The notes under the pieces were generated by a model. The model ran no database searches. It had not been told where the DNA came from and saw only the letters and a program-made list of their open reading frames with translations. From Neckera pumila (taxonomy: Eukaryota; Streptophyta; Bryopsida; Hypnales; Neckeraceae), in the NCBI GenBank assembly GCA_963969595.1, contig OZ018408.1, positions 3,345,823 through 3,409,822 of the forward strand: a stretch of DNA of 64,000 nt. The letters run 5' to 3'. Shown piece after piece: positions 23,758 to 35,464 of the stretch. Both the position numbers and the translations under genes were made by a program. Positions within the stretch are counted from its first letter, which is position 1; the number at the start of each line of letters is the position of its first letter.

Positions 23758-24504
23758 ATAGTAGAAAAATGCTAGAAGTCAGAAAAAGATTTGATAGTTA
23801 AAAATAGAAAAGAGGAGATGCTCACCACATTTTCCTGTATAATTGGTTTTAGGTAACCCAGGTGGGTGGGAGGGACATCCTTATAAAGGGCCTTTCCTAT
23901 AATTAATATACAAATCCATTTCTAAAAAGAACAATATAAGTTAGAGACAGAATGGAAATCTCTCACATCTAGTCACCAAACTATCATATCTTTCACATCA
24001 ATTAAAACACCTCTTTAATAATCTATTCCAAAGAAGTGTGTATATATAATAACCAAATAAAGATCAAATCAGCATCTTTAGATGGTAAAGTGCTAGTAGA
24101 CACAAATGTCAATTCAACAGAGTACAGTCACTAAATCATGCTATAAACTAAATCTTAAAATCCAAGTGATTTAGATCCCCAATAAAATAACATAATCTAT
24201 TGTTAAGGTCTTGGAGAAAGCCGCCATGATGAATTCTCCAAAGAAGCTATGGACCTCACTTGTCCCCATGGCAAATCCAACATCAAAATGTTAGTAAGTT
24301 GCAAACAAGGTGTCTACAGCCCATAGCAACATGTTATTGTAATCACAATAGAAAAATCAACTTGATAGAGTGAGCTATACAACACACAGAAACCAAAACA
24401 ACAAATTCTAAATCACAGTCTAACACATGGAGCCTCATAAAAGACCTGTGTAGATGCCATCTCTAGTCTTCACACCAAACATTTGTAGCCATAGCCGACA
24501 AAAC
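23758..24504. other. Intergenic or intron-like, no gene seen
   Basis: AT-rich, with no open frame of interest. It could contain an intron of the decayed minus-strand gene, but no clear splice pair was found. Confidence 0.35.
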
Positions 24505-24783
24505 TCATTTGTGCAGGTTCAAGAGTAGTTTTAGTCCTTTATATACTGTCGTAGCACAAGAAAGCACAATTCTTCTTGTAAGTGTTTGAAAATGACTAAA
24601 ACATTGTTCAAGTGACTCGTGTATTATTTCCAAAGGATCTAGTTTGTAGTTTTTTAGAAAATAACCAAAACGAGATGTGAAAAAACAACCCAGGCCTAAC
24701 AGAACCGGAAAGTATCTCCACACTCCATTATTTTCTTCAATTTTCTTTCTCTTGTACCATACATATCTTGCACAATCACCCAA
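24505..24783 (-). other. Open frame of unknown meaning, 92 codons
   Basis: The frame contains WYKRKKIEENNGVWRYFP and LDPLEIIHESLEQCFSHFQ, with mixed composition that looks more protein-like than the surrounding frames. It could be an upstream exon of the minus-strand pseudogene ending at 22320 or an unrelated remnant. No motif is recognised. Confidence 0.2.
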
Positions 24784-25137
24784 ATAAGGAGGAGTGTCCT
24801 ATACTTGTACCTCTTTCTATCTGAGATCAAAAAATTACTAATTCGACTGAACAAATCCAAAACTAGAAGGGGTATCGAGTCTTGTGCCCCTTTTGGATCT
24901 AGTTTTAAGTAACCCGTATATGAAGTTTAGCCTCTATATCAGAGGGTTCCACTGTTGGAGTTTAGGAAGGATGCGCTGAATCCTACCCTTCAGGAGATTA
25001 AAGTGACTGAAGTTCCACTCAAAGAAAATACAAAAGGACATAAAAACTGGATGCAAGTTCTTCCTCACAATTGGTCCGGAAGTCAATCTAGACTAGCAAG
25101 TCACTCAGGAAACCCCCACAATCCATATTTGCTACAA

Positions 25138-25579
25138 GGGTCCAAACGAGGTAATAGGAGCCAACTTTGCCATAACCACTGCTTTTTGAGACTATTATTG
25201 ATTGTGTAGCTCAATGTTTTGAGAGGTTTGCCAAAAAAAAACATGCTTCATTAATCATAAATGTTATAGTGTCACATTTGAATCATGTATAGTCTATGAT
25301 ATCATTATTTCATCTAAACTAAGCACCAAAAACCTCCAAATTAAGCATGTAACTAGTGCTTAATGAAATATAAAAAGATGAAAATCTTACTCACTTGGAT
25401 GTAAAATAGCCACTTTAATGATGTTCATGGACAATAAATAGATAAATGAAGCCATTCTTTAATTTATAGGCATTCCAAGAGCTAAATGGACAAAAATCAA
25501 AATTCAAATTTCAACCAAAGCAATCCAATAAGCACTAAAGGACATGGCGCAAGTGGCTCCTATTACCTCATTTAGACCC
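25138..25579. mobile_element. Foldback element, GGGTCYAAAYGAGG termini
   Basis: The left arm GGGTCCAAACGAGGTAATAG (continuing GAGCCA) is mirrored by the right arm, whose reverse complement is GGGTCTAAATGAGGTAATAG (continuing GAGCCA); the arms stay similar for about 40 bp. The 442-bp interior is AT-rich and non-coding. ACAA directly precedes the left end and follows the right end, a possible 4-bp duplication, though this is weak. Confidence 0.65.
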
Positions 25580-26589
25580 ACAACGACAGACCTATCTAAT
25601 CCGTACCCTCTTGGCAAGGGATGGTAACCGGATAACTAAATGATCCTTATTCCCTTACTCATCACCACTTCCGGCTGTAGTAAGACCTCATCGACACATA
25701 ACTAGGGTACATCTAGATACGGATTGTACCCAATCTAAAAACGGCTATCCTACACAGAAGTTCACTGATGACAAATAAAAACACAGAGATGAATCCAATT
25801 ACATAGTTTTCCAACCAACTCCCTTCAATGCCTGGAACTGAATTCGAATCTTGACAGAATCTGGGAACTAACTCTCCCTTCCTAACTCAGCAAACTAGCT
25901 ATCCACACTAAACAACGGCATAACAACTCGGTGCATAGTGATAAACTCAACACCATGAAGTGGAAATCTGTAAATATTTGCTTAAAGAAGGAAAACAAAA
26001 GCATGAAAACACTCTGGGGCATCAAGCTAACTTCAGCCCATAAATAACCAACAACCAAGGTTATCCTAAAAGCCCCCCAATGAATCAAACTAACAAACTA
26101 GAGAATGACACATTTCAATTCCTTGATCCAAAACCCATTAGAGAAATTCTCAGCCCTTTGGAAGGTTGCTCCAAAGCAGCTGAAAGCATCCCACGATTAC
26201 ATTTAACTTTGCTTAATGATTTGTTTTTCCCTTATAGTCGATCACTTGAAGTCACGATGTCTGATGACTGTCAGTGGTTTAAAACCAAATTACTTGTAGT
26301 TAAATAATCAAGGTTCAAGTCTTGTAATGCACCTTAACCCTGATTATTGCTTACCTTGTTTTCTAATCAAGTTATGAATAAAAAAGCAAATGTCAAAAAT
26401 AGTCCAAGGACATCTACCATCAAATGGTTTTTTAGTGGCATCATAATAGACTTAATTCATTGACAATTGGTGAGAAGGAAAAGTGAAGAGGATATTTTTA
26501 TAGAGAAATCAATTGTCCATGGTGAATCTTCAAAAGGTATGGGTTTTTTAGAAGAGAGATCACTCATTGTCAAATGCAAGAATTGTATT

Positions 26590-26944
26590 AAAACTAGAAT
26601 TTCAGACCTCATTTAGACATAGTAGAATGAATTTTTTAAAAGAACTTTGAACTAAATTTTTTTTTAAAACCAAGCCAATTTTCATCTCCAAAAATTTGTT
26701 TGAGGTTTCAAGTATCCAATAAAAAGTTATAAACAAAATTCTCAAAGGGGTTGAAAGGGAGATTTTCTTTGACATTTTAAAATACCTTCTCCTAATTTTA
26801 TCCAAAATTTTTTATTAGAGGCTCTAAACCTCAAACGGATTTTTGGGGATGAAAACTAGATTGATATTTCAACTTTCTTTGGTTTCAAGTTTTTTGAAAA
26901 AATTCATTCTACTATGCCTAAATGAGGTTTGAAATTCTAGTTTT
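26590..26944. mobile_element. Foldback MITE with long inverted arms
   Basis: AAAACTAGAATTTCAGACCT begins the element and its near-exact complement ends it. The arms run through CATTTAGACATAGTAGAATG for about 60 bp and, more loosely, for over 100 bp. Total 355 bp, no coding capacity. No convincing target duplication by eye, so the superfamily is not assigned. Confidence 0.7.
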
Positions 26945-27576
26945 CACACAATTATTACTTTAAATTTAACTATGAGCAGTTGAGAAACTACAAATTTTGA
27001 ATTACATATCCCACATGGATTGTTCTACCTCCTACCACCCCATGTGTACATAAGGAGTTTCTCTTCTCATCTTCAAACACCTTAAACTAAATGGCTTTAG
27101 AAGCTAGTTAGAAATGTAAGAATTCTATAATTTTTTAGCAACTAGCTTAAAAATCCACTTCATGTTTCTTAATTTCATTGAATTTGATTAAATTCCCAAC
27201 TAATCACTATGTATGCTCACGTGGTTGAATATTAAACAAACTACTACAACACTTCATTATTAGAGTCCTGAAGTCTTTTGCGAAATTCACACACTCTGAC
27301 AATGAACTACAGCTATATGCCCCTACTAATTCTCAGGTGATTAATAGACTGGTTTGGTCACTATGGAGTGGCCCTCCGGAGGATTGAGAATTTTTCTAAT
27401 GCGTTGACTTCCTACCACGCGGCCCTACCCGTAAAAAGTAGATCTCAAATTTGAAAAATCCAGATCTGGGAGGTCCAAATTCATCACCATCAAAACTAAT
27501 TTGTAAGTTGCTTTCCTGAATAAAAAACTTTGGTTTTTCTCCGCCTACCTACTTCTGATCCTAAAAATAACTAACA

Positions 27577-27885
27577 CTAAGTTTTCTTTAATTGTTTTAG
27601 GGTCGCTTCCGTTTGCTCGGTGGCTCCCTTCTTTGTTGGCTGTTTCCTACTGCATGAGGGCTTAGTAACACGCATCACTTGACTCTTGGTTGGGATCTAA
27701 GAGATAATATCCAATTTTAAGTCATCATCCGGTTCCGTTCCTTCACTTCATCTTGATCCTGACCACGACATGCTATCCTCTTGATTTGAATTATCAAAAG
27801 ACTCGTCATCCTCTGATTCGTTGCTAATAGGGTTCTCCTCCCTTGCTCGCTTTGGTGTTGTCTTCCGTTTCCTCACCTTAACCAT
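27577..27885 (-). pseudogene. Possible gag-like C-terminal fragment, minus strand
   Basis: From ATG at 27885 the minus strand reads MVKVRKRKTTPKRAREE, an acidic run (NESEDDESFDNSNQED), two stops, then SRKQPTKKGATEQTEATLKQ and a terminal KK. The basic-acidic-basic order and the RKQPTKKG segment resemble SRQQPAKKG near the end of the plus-strand copy at 30.2 kb. It may be an inverted fragment of the same family. Evidence is compositional and short. Confidence 0.3.
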
Positions 27886-28519
27886 TTTATTTCTTAGTAA
27901 TTACACTACATAAGCCCTATCCATATTCTTATTAATTTTTTGAATTCTTTTCCAAAGAATCAAAAAATTTCGCTTAGGTTGGATCTTTTGTTTTTAATTC
28001 TATTTTAAATAATAAAAATCTTGTTTCTAGATTCCCACATGTACCCATCATGTCAACCATGGTTAAGTTTAGTTCAAGTTTTGGGTCCCAAAGACGTGTG
28101 CCTTAATATGGGAGCCTGAAACGCCAAATTCTATTAGGGGAGCTATTGAACGCAAACTATTTCTTGGCGAAGATGGGAACGGTCATTTCCAACGGTAGGA
28201 AAACCAAATGGGCAACAGAGAAGAAGGAGTTCTGTAGAAGCCTCCTCATTCTATCTTCTCATTCTGGTGTTTTCTGATTGTGAGTGAGTGTTTTCAAGGA
28301 AGTATGGCGCTAAGAGCTAAGAGGTGTGTGAGCTCTGTGATTCCGGTTCCTGTTGAGTGGTTGTTAGATTGCACGGCTCTTTGAAAAAGAGCACTAGTGG
28401 GTAGTAGCTGGATAGGGGAAAGAGGAATTGAGAGGTTGCACATCACTCCAAGTAGTTGCTCAGAACCATCGTAAAGGCTGAAGTGAGTGAAGAGTCGCTA
28501 TCACTCAAACTCCGGTCCG

Positions 28520-30225
28520 TGACACCCGGACTGCCAAAGAATGCCAAAGAGAAGGCGCTCTTGTGAAAGGATTTGATAGGGCTCGGGTGCGATGGCTTCA
28601 TGCGGAGGCCCTAGAACTTAAAGAACGAGGTGATAGTGGGGGAGCTACTCACGAACCAATCAAGCGAGTGGCATCACACAATTTGGGCGCAGCCAGTCGG
28701 ATGGACTTCAAAAATGTAGAGAGAGGTCTACAACTGTCCCAAGGAGAGGGAAGGCATGGCTAGACGGACATACGAGTTTTCTAATGGTAAGTTCCGCCAC
28801 CCTATCAACCCCAAGGATGGATATGGAGTGACGGATTGCATGAACTTGAGGCACATGAGAGTTCTGGAGTTTTTAGTTTTGATTTTGAATCGGGAGCATC
28901 CTACCGAAGCCACCATTACTATAGCAAATACCATTTTTGGTGCACTAACTGGAGAGAGGAAAGTGAATTGGAGTTTAGTGTTGAAGGAAGTTGTAGCCAA
29001 GATGGTCTCGGTAGTAGGCAAGTCCAGACCCTTTGGTCTCTCTCCCTTTCTCTTCCACCTCTATGAGCATAATGAGTTACTGAGAGGAAAGGAAGTGACC
29101 AAGTACAAGTCTGCAGATGTAATGTTACAGTTTGACATTAGGCCGGAACTAGAAGAGAAGAAAGAAGCGTTAGTAGATGAGTCAAAATCTAAGGAACCCC
29201 AGAAGAAAAGCAAGAGAGTAGCTGGAGAGGGGACTAGTAAGGATCCGGTTTGGCCAAAGTCCACTGACCCTCTTGGGATGATTATAAGTGAACTGAAGGG
29301 CATCGGAGAGAAAATGATGAGTGATCAGGAGGTGACCCGGAAGTCAAAAAATTGAATAGCTAGTCTAATCGATCAAGTAAAAGATCTGCAGAGGGAGTTA
29401 GGGCAAAACTTTGAGAATGAGGGTAGATAGCTCTCGGCTGAAACCTTAGACACCCTTAATCGGATCCGGAAGTTTGTTGGGAATCTGAGCAAGGTAATTA
29501 ACAAAGCCAAACTTTTTGAAGCCGGGATACTCAAAGAGGGATCTCAGATGGGACCTACGGTTGTTTTAGTCCTGGTATCCTATCATGAAAAGATAGAGCG
29601 TACTTTATTTGAGTTGAAAAAAGTCATGAAGAATGCTGGGGTGCACCTGAAATCGGAACCGGCGAAGGCCAAAGGAAAGGTGAAGGAGGAGACTTCTTCC
29701 AAGGCAACGCTATCGCGGAGTTTAGCTAACCGGAAGTCAAAGGGAGGCACAATAGAGAAGACCACACCAGCCAGCCACTCCAAGTTGAAGATCAATGCAG
29801 AAGCCGGAAAGTGGTTATCACTTGGATCTCAGACCCGTAGTCATAGTGAGACTATGGAACTAGATCTGGACACTCCATAGAGCACCCTTTCAAGTCGGTC
29901 ACCCAAGCCATCATCAACCAAACGGAAATCAACATCAAAAAGGAATAGGGAGGTGTCACCCACAATTGAGCTTGATTCTAAAGAGGATGAGTTGCCAGAG
30001 ACCACTGAGAAGGAAGAGAGTCAGTCCGAATCAGGGGAAGAAACTGAGGAAGAAGAGGAGGAATCCAAACCAAAATCGGAACCTGCGCGTGAAAAGGGGA
30101 AAGGTAAACCTCCAATTCCTTCAAAGAGAAAAGTTACTAAGTCTACTAGTAGTCGACAACAACCAGCAAAGAAAGGTGTGGTCAAGATAGCACCAACACC
30201 ATCCAAGCGGCAAAAGAAGAAGTAG
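28520..30225 (+). pseudogene. Gag-like retroelement protein, copy B, near intact
   Basis: One reading frame runs from about 28520 to the stop at 30223. It is broken only by a few point stops: TGA 28564, TAG 28618, TAG 28717, TGA 29353, TAG 29428 and TAG 29878. The open part from ATG 28756 reads MARRTYEFSNGKFRHPINPK, then IANTIFGALTGERKVNWSLV and PFLFHLYEHNELLRGKEV. A helical middle (IDQVKDLQREL, LNRIRKFVGNLSKVINKAK) follows, and then a long acidic/basic low-complexity tail ending KRQKKK. Alignment with copy A at 18 kb continues upstream of ATG 28756 (PVGWT against PIAWT), so that ATG is not the original start. No zinc knuckle, protease or polymerase motif. Function unknown; a structural retroelement protein is inferred. 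Confidence 0.6.
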
Positions 30226-32080
30226 GAGAGAATTTGTAGGAGAGAATTTAGGAAGTTAGTGGAATTCCAGCTTTTGTTAGATGGAAAGTAAAGTAAAGTC
30301 CAGCTAAGTTAATTATAGGAAAATAAAAGATAAGTTTAGTTTAGTTAAGTGAAGGAAAGTTAAGTTTTTCTGAAGGTAGAAGACAGCTGTCTAGTTGCTT
30401 TCTGATTGCATGCACCTGGACAATTGGATCTAGATTTCTTGGATCTGAGATCTGCTTTTTGTGGAAAGGGCCGACTATTAAGAAGTCAACACTGGGAGTT
30501 AGGATTTTGGAATTGAGAGAATGACGCGTGTCATTCTTTGGTATGTAGTTAGAATTCTCATGGGGCCTTTTGGGTGCCTATGTATTTGGTATTTAGGGGG
30601 TTGAAGTTAGTTTCAATCCCGGGCTTGATAGGATAATGTTATCTTACACTTGTGTTCTTTTTATTTTCCATTGCAAAGTATTCTGATTTCCACATCCTAA
30701 GTGTTGGTCTGAAAAGTCTTGACACTGGGTTGGTATGCCGGTAATGCTAAAACCATTACTTCGTACGAGTAGCTGCGTTTGCAGATTTTGGAAGAAGATG
30801 AGTGCCTCCAAATGTTTCCTGTATCCGATTTCCGGGAGTAGCGTCTCTGTTTAGGAACTTGGATCAGGAGAATCTGTTGTTGTAGCAGTGTGAGGATGGT
30901 AGGTTTCCTAAGTGACCTTCTGGTCCGGATTAGCTTCTGGATTAGCTATGAGGAGAAATCGAAGTTTCATTTCTTTTTGTCTTTTTGTTATTTTTCTTCT
31001 TTTAGTGGAACTTCTGTCACTCTAACTTTGAAGGGTAGGAATTCATGCAGCCTTCTTTAATTGCAACATGCAGAACCCTCTGCTATAAAGGCTAAACTTC
31101 TAAATAGTTACTATGTTTGAGGATCCGGAAGCAAAATTTGGAAGAGGCATAGGATAACAACACTCCTTCCGGTTCCAATTTTGAATCCTAGGGTCAGAGT
31201 TTTATCAGTGAAAAAGGGAGTGGTACATTATTTAGACACAACCCTATTATTGTTGAGAGGATTAGAACTAAAGTGGGATAGTCCAACCGGATGGAAAGCA
31301 ATCACTTAAGTATTTTTAGCTTTTCGTTCTAGAATCCGGTTCACTTGTGGTTGTTGTGACTTCCGCATCCTGTTCCGGTCATCACTATAGAAGTACAAAC
31401 TAGATCTCTTTGAGAACAATACACAAGTCATCCTAAAGGCGTTTTAAACACGTTGGAATGCCTACCAGAGGGATTTTACATTCTTATGCTACGACACTTG
31501 GGCTCCAAGAAACTATACCTTAAGCCCCGGGTGAATGCACGGCTTGGTGGCTCACTTTTTCTGTCACATTGCTATTTTCAGGAAAAACATTGTATTGCAA
31601 GATGAAATAGACATAGTGAATTTATATCATTGCATGTTAAAATTTGTACATACATAGGTAACTTAATTGTGTTGAAGATTGAGCTTTATTTTTTTTAAGA
31701 TCATCTTAAATTGCAGAAGTTAGGGACTTTTGAAGTTTCAATATGGACTTCGGCAAATAGTAAATGTAAATTAGGGAATTTTTATGAAGAGTAAGAACAT
31801 ATTATTGGAATATCACCTTACCACATGTTGTGTTTTAGGTTTAGAGTCCTAGATCTACAGTGTAGTTATAGACTTTTAAAAGGTCTGATTTCAGCCTTTT
31901 TTTTCCAAAATCCATAAAAGGGTCAAAAAAGGGTCTTCTTCCAATTTTTTTGGAGAACCTTGCGTGAGAAGGAAATCTCCAGGTGGGCGTGATGTTGAAA
32001 ATAGAAATTGCAATATTTCAGCACAGTTTCGTAGAGTGGGTAGACAGGGTAGGATAACGTAACCTATCCGTTTGATGAAT
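30226..32080. other. Non-coding, retroelement-like flank
   Basis: No coding evidence. It contains repeated AAGTTTAGTTTAGTTAAGTG-like words (30290-30370) and frequent CCGG-centred words. Possibly the 3' untranslated part or LTR of copy B. Confidence 0.4.
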
Positions 32081-32805
32081 TCCATTTGTTAGGGTTTATG
32101 ATTGTCGTGAGGGAGCAATCTTGTAAGCACTTGTGTCTTTGGCGATGAAGTTTTGGTCGTGTGCGCAACATATCTTCACATAGGTTGTTTTTACTACTCC
32201 AAGCTATATCAAATTCAGCTTGGGAAGTGTTAGTTTAGGATACAAATTACTTCCGATGTTGCTTGAGGTTGTTTCATCTTTTTTTAGGGTTTATTGTTTT
32301 AAGTCGTTGTTGTCCGTCCGTCAGTGCTTTGGCGATTACATATTGACTTTTGTTTCTCTATGCACCAGTTGTTTAGCATAGGAGTGTCTAGCGGATTTGT
32401 TTTACTGCCCTTCTCAATGTAGAGGATTTAGTTTTAAGGTTAGGTGGTCTTAAGGTTAGTGCTTCCGGCGATTAGATTAGGTTTTTGTCTTCAGTGCACT
32501 TGTCATGTGAGGTGTTTGATTCAGGGTACAACTGTCTTCTATCTGCGTGAGAATGTGTTGGCCAACGTAGTGGTTTAGGGTTTGCTGATGGAGTTGTATT
32601 CTTGGTTGCATTGGGACTCTGAAATATTAGATTTAGGGTTTAGGTGTCCAACATTCTTGTTTGAGTGTATATAGCAATCTATAGTGTTTAGGGGTTTAGA
32701 GTATGTCACTTGAGCTTTGGTCACCATCAAAATCTATAGGTTTAATCGAATTAGGGTAGGCTGAGATTTTGTTCTTTGGGCAACATTTGTATTGTTTCGG
32801 AAGGA

Positions 32806-33312
32806 ATGGAGACTGCCATAGCAGTCACAAAAAGAAGTGGGATCATACGTCTTGGTCCAGACAAAAGGGATTGTAGAAAGAAGGAGCAAGAACGGCAACG
32901 AGAGTGTAGAAGTAGAAAAAGAACTGCGACAGTGTTGCAGAAATGGGTTGTCGAGGAAGAAATCAAGGAGAAGCAAAACTCCTCTGCGACTTGGGCAAGA
33001 TTGAATCAAAGATGTGTTTGTCGCAATGCAAAAGTAATCATTGATGTTGTGTCTTCCACTTTAAATAAATATGTAGACTTAGTGCACCAAGAAGCCATTT
33101 TGCAAGCATTGTGGTCAGATTGATTTGTAGCCGTCGTTTTGCCAAAATCTTGGAGGCTTGCAACTCAGCTTCAAGCTCAAAAGGAAATTATAGCCAATTT
33201 GATGCAGTTGCTGTCGGAGGTAAAGAACGCAAGATGTAGAACTGACCTTGTGACGAAGCATGCGATCTTGACAATAGTAGTTAGCTTAGGCGCTTCTATA
33301 TCGAAGATGTAA
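32806..33312 (+). pseudogene. Unrecognised ORF with one in-frame stop
   Basis: From ATG 32806 the frame is open to a TGA at 33121-33123 and then continues open for about 62 more codons to a TAA at 33310. The first part is basic and helical (RDCRKKEQERQRECRSRKR, WVVEEEIKEKQN). Both parts have protein-like composition (LNKYVDLVHQEAILQALW, then ATQLQAQKEIIANLMQLL and AILTIVVSLGASISKM). The roughly 700 bp upstream are T-rich with many GGGTTT words, resembling a plant 5' leader or intron. No domain is recognised. It is either a pseudogene with a single nonsense change or the 3' exon of an unseen gene. Confidence 0.3.
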
Positions 33313-33760
33313 AGATCTATTATTAAATACAACTTAGAAGTATATTTTAATGATGACTCTCAAATAATAGCTGTAAAATGCTATTTATAGATCACATCCA
33401 TACGATTAGATCAACAATAATATATATCAATACTTCAATTAAATTTGAAGCCAAAAATTGGAAAATACTTGTAAAATCAATTGTAGATTGAATATTTATG
33501 ATTTTTAAGAGATTTTTTTCCTATAAGTTTAAACTATTTGAGTTCTAAATATAGTGATTTTTGAAGATTTTTATTTGCTTATTTGATTCATCATTTTTTG
33601 AATTGAAAAAGTTACTTTTGAGGCTAGACTTACTGATACCTTTGGAATTATAGAATATTTGCAAAGCAAAATCTTCATAATCAAAACCTTTAACCTTACA
33701 AATGTTAAAGAACTAATAGAATCTTCAAACAAAATTGATGGATGAAAAATGCATTTCGGT

Positions 33761-33844
33761 GAGTTTAGGATGTGTTCCCATGAGTTTAGGATGTGTTCCC
33801 GTGAGTTTAGGATGCGTTCCCGTGAGTTTAGGATGTGTTTCCGT
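33761..33844. repeat. 21-bp tandem repeat, 4 copies
   Basis: Exactly four units of GAGTTTAGGATGTGTTCCCGT, with three single-base differences, lie 34 bp to the left of the TTAA-ended element at 33879. Confidence 0.95.
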
Positions 33845-33878
33845 TAATTCATTGTTCAAAATCTGCACTCATGGTCCT

Positions 33879-34807
33879 TTAACCCCTAAAGTTTCATGAC
33901 TATGTTCTCACCAAAAACGCTCCAAAATTGCCATTTCTAATACAACTACCAAATTTTTGGAAAAAAAACAATTTTTGACACATGTAACCGTAGGATCTTG
34001 TAGTATGATATTTTGAAAACATGTGGTAAAAATTTCAGAAAATTCCACCGTGTGGATCATAAGATATAAGCATTCAAAGTCTTGAAATCATTTTTTCAAT
34101 CCTGCGAAAAACCGGGCAGCTGCACTTTGCAAGCTCACTTTTCAATGAAAAAATGCCAATAAAGGTGGTGCTTCTTTGAATTCAGTTTCCTAAACAAGTT
34201 GTCTATATGCTTGAAAAATTTCACATCATTTGGAATTGTACAACATATAGAAAAAAAATAGTAAGTAGAAAGAAGTAGAAATGATTGAAAATACTAAATT
34301 GTTAAAATTTTACTCATGGAATTTAAATATACCAATCCCAACGGTTGTAATGTTGTAATAATCAATTTACATCCTAGGGTTTCTTTTTTTCCCAAAAAAT
34401 TGAAAATTGAGTTAAATAAACGACTTTAAACTTTTTTTTAGAGTAGACAATCCATAACTGCCCGCAAACCAAAAAACCTCATAACTTTTGACTCATTGAT
34501 TGAAATGGAGTGATTTAAAGCTTTTTAAGTATATATAAATGTAGAGAACCAATTTCAAAAAAAAATTCTGGAAAAAATGATTTTTTCTGATCTGCCCAAA
34601 CTGCCTGGTTACGAAAAAAAGCAACATATTAGGTTACAACTTTTGACTTGTATTTTGAAATGTCATGAAACTTGGTACACATGAAGATATTCCTCGCCCC
34701 CACCTTCTATTAAAATTTCAGCCTCAAATATGGATATCTCTAGTCACATGTACCTGCCCAAAATTTCTATACGGCCAAAAAACGCATGTTGGTCCTTTAG
34801 GGGTTAA
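33879..34807 (+). mobile_element. TTAA-ended repeat element, copy 1
   Basis: It begins TTAACCCCTAAAG and ends CTTTAGGGGTTAA, giving 13-bp terminal inverted repeats, the outer four bases being TTAA on both sides. The interior (925 bp between TTAA sites) is AT-rich with no open frame of note. A second copy in opposite orientation lies at 43203-44134; the first 200 bp agree at roughly 95% by eye. TTAA target sites and ends starting CCC are features of the piggyBac superfamily, but no transposase is present and the ends also contain the plant telomere word CCCTAAA, so the class is uncertain. Just outside the right end the sequence continues ggg ttaaggg tca. Confidence 0.7.
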
Positions 34808-35464
34808 GGGTTAAGGGTCAGGCAGTCAGCTTGGTCCAAAATGTCGTCGCGGCCGTGGATGCACAGGAGCTGCCAGTGGTTATGAACAGCTACAGTAGTT
34901 TCGTTCGTCCTTCGGCCCCAACGGAAAACCGCCGCGAGAACGAAAAAGCAAAGCCTAAGAGTGGAAGCGGAGAGCGTGGAGCCAGGAGCCACTCAAGGCA
35001 CGGCACCTGCCACAGAAACAAATGAAACGAAGATGCGTGCTGTGACGCTGCAACAGGCTCCAACAAAATCACAACAAATGTGGAAATGTGGATAATCTCG
35101 AACACCATCTCCACAAGCAAGCACTGGCCACAACAGTCCCTCTCTTTTCGCATCTCGTTGCTTGTCGAACTTTAAGTTACTTACTTCAATCGCAACCGCC
35201 TCTGGACTCTGGAGCTTCAATTTTAGTACCCGCACGACTCTCTTTCGTTCCGATGCCCTCTGGGCTTGTGTTCGTTCCGTGTTTTTCTTGCAGGATTGGA
35301 GCTTTCAATGTGTGGATACTGAATGCTATCACCCCACTCTGTTGATTCAATTGGTAACCTCTTCTGGATCTCTGAGGTTTAGAGGATTGGAGCTTCCAAT
35401 GTGTGGGAGTAGAGTCTCTATCGGTGCGTTGTTGATTGAATTTGAGTGTTGAAGGTGGAATTCA
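34808..35464 (+). promoter_or_regulatory. Upstream region and probable 5' UTR of the RETICULATA-related gene
   Basis: GC content rises sharply compared with the left flank. Open frames on both strands overlap and lack motifs. Two related 40-bp blocks (ggattggagctttcaatgtgtgg at 35293 and ggattggagcttccaatgtgtgg at 35383) form a short direct repeat in the probable leader. No TATA box could be assigned with confidence. The start of the TTAA element lies about 1.6 kb upstream of the coding region. Confidence 0.5.
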
